A stretch of DNA of 64,000 nt from Anadara kagoshimensis (Eukaryota > Mollusca > Bivalvia > Arcoida > Arcidae): positions 13,108,791 to 13,172,790 of the forward strand of contig CM037872.1 of NCBI GenBank assembly GCA_021292105.1. Direction: 5' to 3'. A program made the position numbers and the translations under genes. Below are positions 58,566-64,000 of the stretch, piece by piece. The notes beneath the pieces are model-generated. The model saw nothing but the letters and a program-made list of their open reading frames with translations. It ran no database searches and was not told where the DNA came from. Positions within the stretch are counted from its first letter, which is position 1. Every line of letters begins with the position of its first letter.

Positions 58566-60999
58566 TTAGTAGTCAAATATGATGTTTTGAAGTTCCATTT
58601 TTCTTGGGTGTTTTTTGGCGAATACATCAACAACCTTATCGAGAACAACTAGTTTTGCATAGTGAATGTGCATCAAAGCAAGGCCGGTTAATCTATTTTC
58701 GGTCATAGATGCCCTCATGTATGTTCTTAGCCTTTTGAGTGAACTTGCCCCTCGTTCACAAGAACAGCTTGTGATAGGTAGAGTACATGCTATTTGTAAC
58801 AGAACATATATGTTTGGAAACCGGTCCTTATCACAAATCTTCAATGCATCAATGAGAGTTGAGGGATTGTTTTTAGTTTCAACGCATTTCTGTTTCCAAA
58901 GAATAAGTTCTGTTCCAAATGTTTCTACAGATGGAAGATCGTCACCATACATCTCTATCGCTTCATCAAGGTTAGAATCAACTTTGGTCTTGATAACTGA
59001 TGGAACAAGTCCTATTAGTAATGAACTCTTGACCGAAAACTCTGAAATAATAATAAATACCTGTTATAAAGTGAATTACATATACATAAAATTGGTCGAA
59101 AAGTGAATGGCCACAATATATGAAACACACTGAATTTATATTGTTTCCAATATAGAATTTAGTGTTTTAAATGAAACTTTAATTTTCACCTCAATTTGAA
59201 ATAGGAATATTACTAAACATCTGTTACCAAATACTAGTAACTCATACTAATATTTTCAGAAAGATAATATACTAATATCCTGATTACCTGAAAATCTTTC
59301 CTTTAATTCCATTTTTATATGGTCAACAAATGGTACAGCTACATTTCTTTGGTAATATTGAAGAACCTGATGATGACATGGTTGTTTTTCACAAATCTCA
59401 CAGTTTTCAACAGGGGTATTGGACCTATGCTCTTGTCTTTTGGCAATCCTTGGCAAAGTAGGTGTTTCACCAACCTGAAAAGGTAACATCAAAGTAATAA
59501 CAATAAGGAACTCCAAATGTTTATCCACTATGATATTATGCTGCAGATTAATATAGTTCAATTCGTTGATATTTTAGGTATTTAATTTTGCAATTACAAT
59601 AAAGAGATTTTGAATGAGCAAAACATTTCTCTTTCATCAACATATTTTCTATTTACAATTCTATAATTAATATTTTGTGAGATTTTATATTAAAAATCCT
59701 TGTTAGAAATTCACAGATGCCAAATAAACAGTTAACAATTGTTAATTCTTCAGTGTTTTTAGATTCCTCACAAAAAGAGTGAAGTGATTATATGTTAATC
59801 CCCATTAGGATAACATGTGTTGTCAAGAAATTCAGTTAAAAAACTTTGATTCCAAACTTTAGCATGTGGTATGGAATGACACAAAGAGTAAGTGAAGGAT
59901 GAGCGTTTTTGCTATATAACCAGATAGCTTTTTACCTTTTCAGCCATCCTTACTGCTTGATCAAACCAATTCTGAAATAGTGGGTTGAAATTCTCCCTCA
60001 TTGTGACATAGTCTTCTTGCACTTTACTTATCTGAAATAAACCGTTCCAAATGAATTAGGTTTTGTTGAGATAACATCGTGATACAAAGAATATATACTC
60101 ACTGCAAATCAAAGTGAAATTGATCAAAAAGATCTTAATGAGTTCTCCAAAACATATATTAAATTATAAACCAAAAACCTTTATCCTAAGGTTTGATTTG
60201 AGGTATCCATCTAGTGAAGAGTATCGTACTGTCATACCTTTCTATGTTCCTTTGTTGTTATTTTTTTAAATTAGCATTTGTGACCGCCATATTTGAGTGG
60301 CAATGTCATATATTCAAAACAAATCCATTAGGTCCTTAATTATGATTTAATGTGCTTACAGCAAAGAACAAAAAAGAAATTCATGGCGTAGTCTACACAT
60401 AATAGTTCGTTTTATATTCATTAGTTATAAGATTTTTTGTAAATTGAAAATACAATGTGCGAATATGTAACTTACTTTCTGAATTGCACCAAAATATCCA
60501 ACTCTTTTTCTTGAAGACTCTTCGTTATCTCATCTAGTCTTGCCAGGGTCATGTATAATATCAAAAAATTGATAATAAAATCAAAAGATGTTATACTTTG
60601 AAGCAGTCCTGACGCATCTTTTTTGGAATCATTGTTCCAGTCCTTGAATAGTTCCATCTGATTTAAATCTTCATGCATTCCATATGCAATGACTTCAAAC
60701 GCCTTAACCATATAAACATAGGCTTGATAAAAATGCTTATACGATTCATGGCGAACAGCCCATCTGGTGACACACAAATTCAACAATGGTTTTCTCTTGT
60801 TAGTATCAGGTATATCTCTTAAGATTATTGCTTTCAATAGGCCTTCTCTCTTTGGACTGTTATTAAAAAATAAACATACTGCTTTCATTTTGTCAATGAC
60901 ATTCCTAATTGATGGCAGTTTACATGAATGGACGATGACCAAGTTTAGTACATGGCTACAGCAATGAGTGTATGTTACAAGGGGAGCATGCTTTGTAAC
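58566..60999 (-). CDS. hAT transposase of THAP12/52K type, 3' half only
   Basis: Leftward exons: about 60999-60476, 60031 (or 60026)-59936, 59474-59287 and 59041-58566. The first part reads VTYTHCCSHVLNLVIVHSCK, KRKPLLNLCVTRWAVRHESY and DFIINFLILYMTLARLDEIT, the central hAT region. Exons 2-3 carry TPTLPRIAKRQEHRSN, a signature of the 52 kDa PKR-inhibitor repressor-like group. The last exon holds the hAT dimerisation domain (LLQIACTLPITSCSCERGAS, LKRLRTYMRASMTENRL) and ends MELQNIIFDY. No stop or frame shift is seen in any exon. For exon 2 only the acceptor at 60026 keeps the frame open. The gene is cut abruptly near 61000, where the fold-back element begins, so the BED/THAP and catalytic start are missing. 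Confidence 0.75.
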
Positions 61000-61179
61000 A
61001 ACTCCTAATGAAGTCCGACGCCTAATGAAGTCCGGACTTCATTAGGCGTTGACAATTTCGACGCCTAATGAAGTCCACAGATTGGGGCTCAAGACGAGGA
61101 GACTTTTTGATATTACCAAAAAAAAAGTCTCAAAATTTTACGACTTCGATTTAGACCAACTAGCAATAGCAACGTACAT

Positions 61180-62261
61180 TCAGGCACATACATCGTGTGC
61201 TTTGTCCAACCGTACCATACCCCGCAAAAATGTTTAGGGGGTATTTATACGAATCACCCTGTCCGTCCGTCCGTCCGTCCGTCGGTCCGTCAAAATATCG
61301 TGTAAGCTTTACATATGTAGCTTTCATGTCTAAGAATGGATTTTAATCAAACATGGAACCAAAGTTATTGTCCGTCTGTCCGTCCGTTCGTCCGTCTGGA
61401 TGTTGGGAAAGGGAGGTATTTGTCTCTCCAAAGACCGTTATAGTTTTAACTCTTTTTGGGGAGGCATAAAAGGTACCAATCGAGAACTATTGTTTAAATA
61501 ATTGTAATCTAAGAATTTTACGAATGCAACTTGATTGACTGATTGATTGATTGATTGATTGATTGATTTGTTATTTTTTTTTAGATCTAGTCAAGGATAT
61601 TTACTTATATCGAGACGTCAGCAGCTATAGATGAAATATTTGAAGTTTTTACCTTTGAGGTGCGTACAGTGTACAGGGAGGGTCTCCAACGAGCCATACT
61701 TTCTGTGATACATTGTTATCATGTGATGCATTGGTTTATCAGGTCTTTTCCGAAGGACCCCGTGACTTTCATTGCTACATGTAAATGACATTAGCAACAC
61801 CCTGCTATTGTTTTGCATTTTACAATATTTTAATTTTGCGTGCATTACCATGCATGTAATAAGGTGCCCAAAAATAATATTTATTTATTTATTTATTTAT
61901 TCTTTTTTTTTATCTATCTTCTCCGCTAAATTTCTCAATAAGGTTTCTTAGAATCCATCATACGTACATGTATATGAAATCAAATGTGATTTTTTCCCTC
62001 AAACTTCCGTAATCTGATGGATTTCATTAAGCTTCGAGGCAACAACACGACTAACGATGTCCCATACTATTTCATCTTATTAAAAGTCTCCGTTTTAATC
62101 ATAGTTTTTGTGCAACAGATATATATTTATTTTTATCATGATAAAAAAAGTTTTGCAGTGGCCTTTATATCAACTGTTTTAAAAAGTTTAACGCGGAGGA
62201 TCGTTGATATAGACGAAATCTTGTTAGCAGTATTAGATTAAGTAGTAGTATATCTTTCTGA
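61180..62261 (+). repeat. left arm of the fold-back palindrome
   Basis: About 1.08 kb matching the reverse complement of 62937-64000. It contains (TCCG)n at 61259-61281, a (TTGA)n/(TGAT)n run at 61531-61569 and a (TTTA)n run near 61882. Simple-repeat lengths differ between the arms. Confidence 0.85.
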
Positions 62262-62936
62262 AGCTGAACTTTATTAGGCGTCGAGGTAACATAACGCCAA
62301 ATGAATTCCCTTACTATATCTTATTACATGTACATAGTGGACTTCATTAGGCGTCGGGGTAACTTAACGCTTAATGAAGTCCCTTACTATATCTTATTAC
62401 AAAGTGAACTTCATTAGGCGTCGAGGTAACTTAACGCCTAATGGAGTCCATTACTATATCTTTGTACATAGTGGATTTCATTAGGCGTCGAGGTAACTTA
62501 ACGCCTAATGAAGTCCATTTTGTAATAAGATATAGTAAGGGACTTCATTAGGCGTTACATTACCTCGACGCCTAATGAAATCCACTATGTACAAAGATAT
62601 AGTAAGGGACTTCATTAGGCGTTAAGTTACCTCGACGCCTAATGAAATCCACTATGTACAAAGATATAGTAAGGGACTTCATTAGGCGTTACGTTAAGTT
62701 ACCTCGACGCCTAATGAAATCCACTGTGAAATAAAATATAGTAAGGGACTTCATTAGGCGTTATGTTACCCCGACGCCTAATGAAGTCCACTGTGTAATA
62801 AGTTATAGTAAGGGACTTCATTAGGCGTTAAGTTACCTCGACGCCTAATGAAATCCACTATGTACATGTAATAAGGTATAGTAAGGGAATTCATTTGGCG
62901 TTATGTTACCTCGACGCTTAATGAAGTTCAGCTTCA
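62262..62936. repeat. central array of about ten palindromic units that changes direction
   Basis: Each unit is GGACTTCATTAGGCGTCGAG, a TAACTTAACG core and then CGCCTAATGAAGTCC, so each is itself a palindrome. Units are separated by about 25-30 bases containing TTACTATATCTT and TTACATAGT. Four units run one way (62262-62519) and six the other (62530-62936). Spacers invert at about 62520-62530. The same GGACTTCATTAGGCG motif opens the element at 61003-61075. Confidence 0.85.
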
Positions 62937-64000
62937 GAAAGGTATACTATTACTTTATCTAATACTGCTAACAAGATATTGTCTATATCAACGATCCTCC
63001 GCGTTAAACTTATTAAGACACTTGATATAAAGTCCACTGCAAAACTTTTTTCATGATAAAAATAAATACATCTGTTGCACAATAACTATGATTAAAACGG
63101 AGACTTTTAATAAGATGAAATAGTATGGGACATCGTTAGCCGTGTTGTTGCCTCGAAGCTTAATGAAATCCATCCCATGATAAAGTAAGCATGGGAGTTT
63201 TGGGGAAAAAATCACATTTGATTTCATATACATGTACGTATGATGGATTCTAAGAAACCTTGTTGAGAAATTTAGCGGAGAAGATAGATAAAAATAAGAA
63301 TAAATAGATAAATAAATAAATATTATTATATTTTTGGCACCTTATTACATGCATGGTAATGCACGCAAGATTAAAATATTGTAAAATGCAAAACAATAGC
63401 AGGGTGTTTCTAATGTCATTTACATGTGCAGCTCGGCATTTAGCAATGAAAGTCACGGGGTCCTTCGGAAAAGACCTGATAAACCAATGCATCACATGAA
63501 AACAATGTATCACATAAAGTCTGGCTCGTTGGAGACCCTCCCTGTACACTGTACGCACCTCAAAGGCAAAAACTTCAAATATTACATCTATAGCTGCTGA
63601 CGTCTCGATATAAGTAAATATTCTTGACTAGATCTGAAAAACCCATTCAACAAATCAATCAATCAATCAAGTTGCATCCGTAAAATTCGTAGATTACAAT
63701 TATTTAAACAATAGTTCTCTAATGGTACCTTTTATGCCTCCCCAAAAAGAGCTAAAACTATAACGGTCTTTGGAGAGACAAATACCTCCCTTTCCCAACG
63801 TCCAGACGGACGAACGGACGGACAGACGGACAATAACTTTGGTTCCAAGTTTGATTAAAATCCATTCATAGACATGGAAGCTACATATTTAAGCTTACAC
63901 GATATTTTGACGAACGGGCGGACGGACGGACAGGATGATTCGTATAAATACCCCCTAAACATTTTCGCGGGGGTATGGTACGGTTGGACAAAGCACACGA
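62937..64000 (-). repeat. right arm of the fold-back palindrome, truncated by the window edge
   Basis: Inverted partner of 61180-62261. The match still holds at base 64000 (GGACAAAGCACACGA pairs with 61195-61210), so the arm continues beyond the window. Confidence 0.85.

Larger units (their letters stand above)
61003..64000. mobile_element. giant nested fold-back (palindromic) element, right end outside the window
   Basis: The element starts with a cluster of CGCCTAATGAAGTCC and its inverse at 61003-61075. The DNA from about 61180 to 62261 is then repeated inverted from 64000 back to 62937. Anchors pair: 61226 with 63966, 61404-61478 with 63801-63727, 61616 with 63605, 62015 with 63170 and 62260 with 62936. 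Between the arms lies an array of small palindromes. The arms differ at scattered bases. Such a layout fits a Foldback-like DNA transposon. It interrupts the hAT gene on its left. A frame at 61049-61237 (KVSKFYDFDLDQLAIATYIQ) looks protein-like but is unassigned. Confidence 0.75.

Noticed and set aside
62262-62936. Palindromic repeats with spacers, superficially CRISPR-like.
   Set aside because: The spacers are repeated too, the array reverses direction and it lies inside a fold-back element.

Overview
The window looks like nuclear DNA of a marine invertebrate, most likely a bivalve mollusc. It is AT-rich, its genes have spliceosomal introns, and it carries tRNA-derived SINEs whose 3' tail (TTGACTGGGACGTTAAAC followed by CTCAACTCA) I associate with bivalve repeats. 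It also has hammerhead-ribozyme repeats and Phe/Lys/Asn-rich transposase genes typical of such genomes. The species call is inference. No convincing host gene, rRNA gene or true tRNA gene was found. Almost everything recognisable is transposable-element sequence, in four long well-preserved DNA transposons and many fossils.

Layout. (1) 2622-13241 is one 10.6-kb DNA transposon of ISL2EU (IS4EU) type. It has terminal inverted repeats, a rightward SAP-SWIM-YqaJ nuclease gene (2753-9061) and a convergent leftward THAP-DDE transposase gene (13104-9594). A 1.8-kb element carrying a 145-bp satellite has landed in the nuclease gene. (2) About 13990-22310 is an element whose leftward transposase (20464-15377) belongs to a family I know only as an unnamed DDE-like group. 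The gene is flanked on both sides by about a dozen copies of a short motif near TGTCAAAACATAACRTCCG and by an inverted pair at 14065/22240, so these look like subterminal transposase-binding arrays. (3) 23269-29411 is an IS630/Tc1-like element with 200-240-bp inverted repeats, TA target duplications and an eight-exon, decayed DDE_3 transposase. (4) 29726-31017 and 31309-31576 are two non-autonomous elements, each flanked by TTAA. (5) 31.6-46.7 kb is gene-poor, with a tyrosine-recombinase (Crypton-like) fragment, a DDE_3 fragment, minisatellites and a hammerhead-ribozyme array at 41.3-41.8 kb, with single relatives at 32.0 and 52.4 kb. (6) 46.7-52.3 kb holds LINE, piggyBac and hAT fossils. (7) 54090-57924 is the leftward gene of a second unnamed DDE-like family. 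(8) 58566-60999 is the 3' half of a leftward hAT (THAP12/52K-type) transposase, cut off by (9) a very large nested fold-back palindrome that starts near 61003 and runs off the right edge.

How the parts relate. In the ISL2EU element the two convergent genes probably supply a transposase and an accessory nuclease acting on the same ends. In the other three large elements one spliced gene supplies the transposase. SINEs with target-site duplications sit in introns of three of these genes, so the large elements predate those SINE insertions. Several open frames are broken only by one-base slips in A/T homopolymers, which means either young decay or unpolished-assembly errors.
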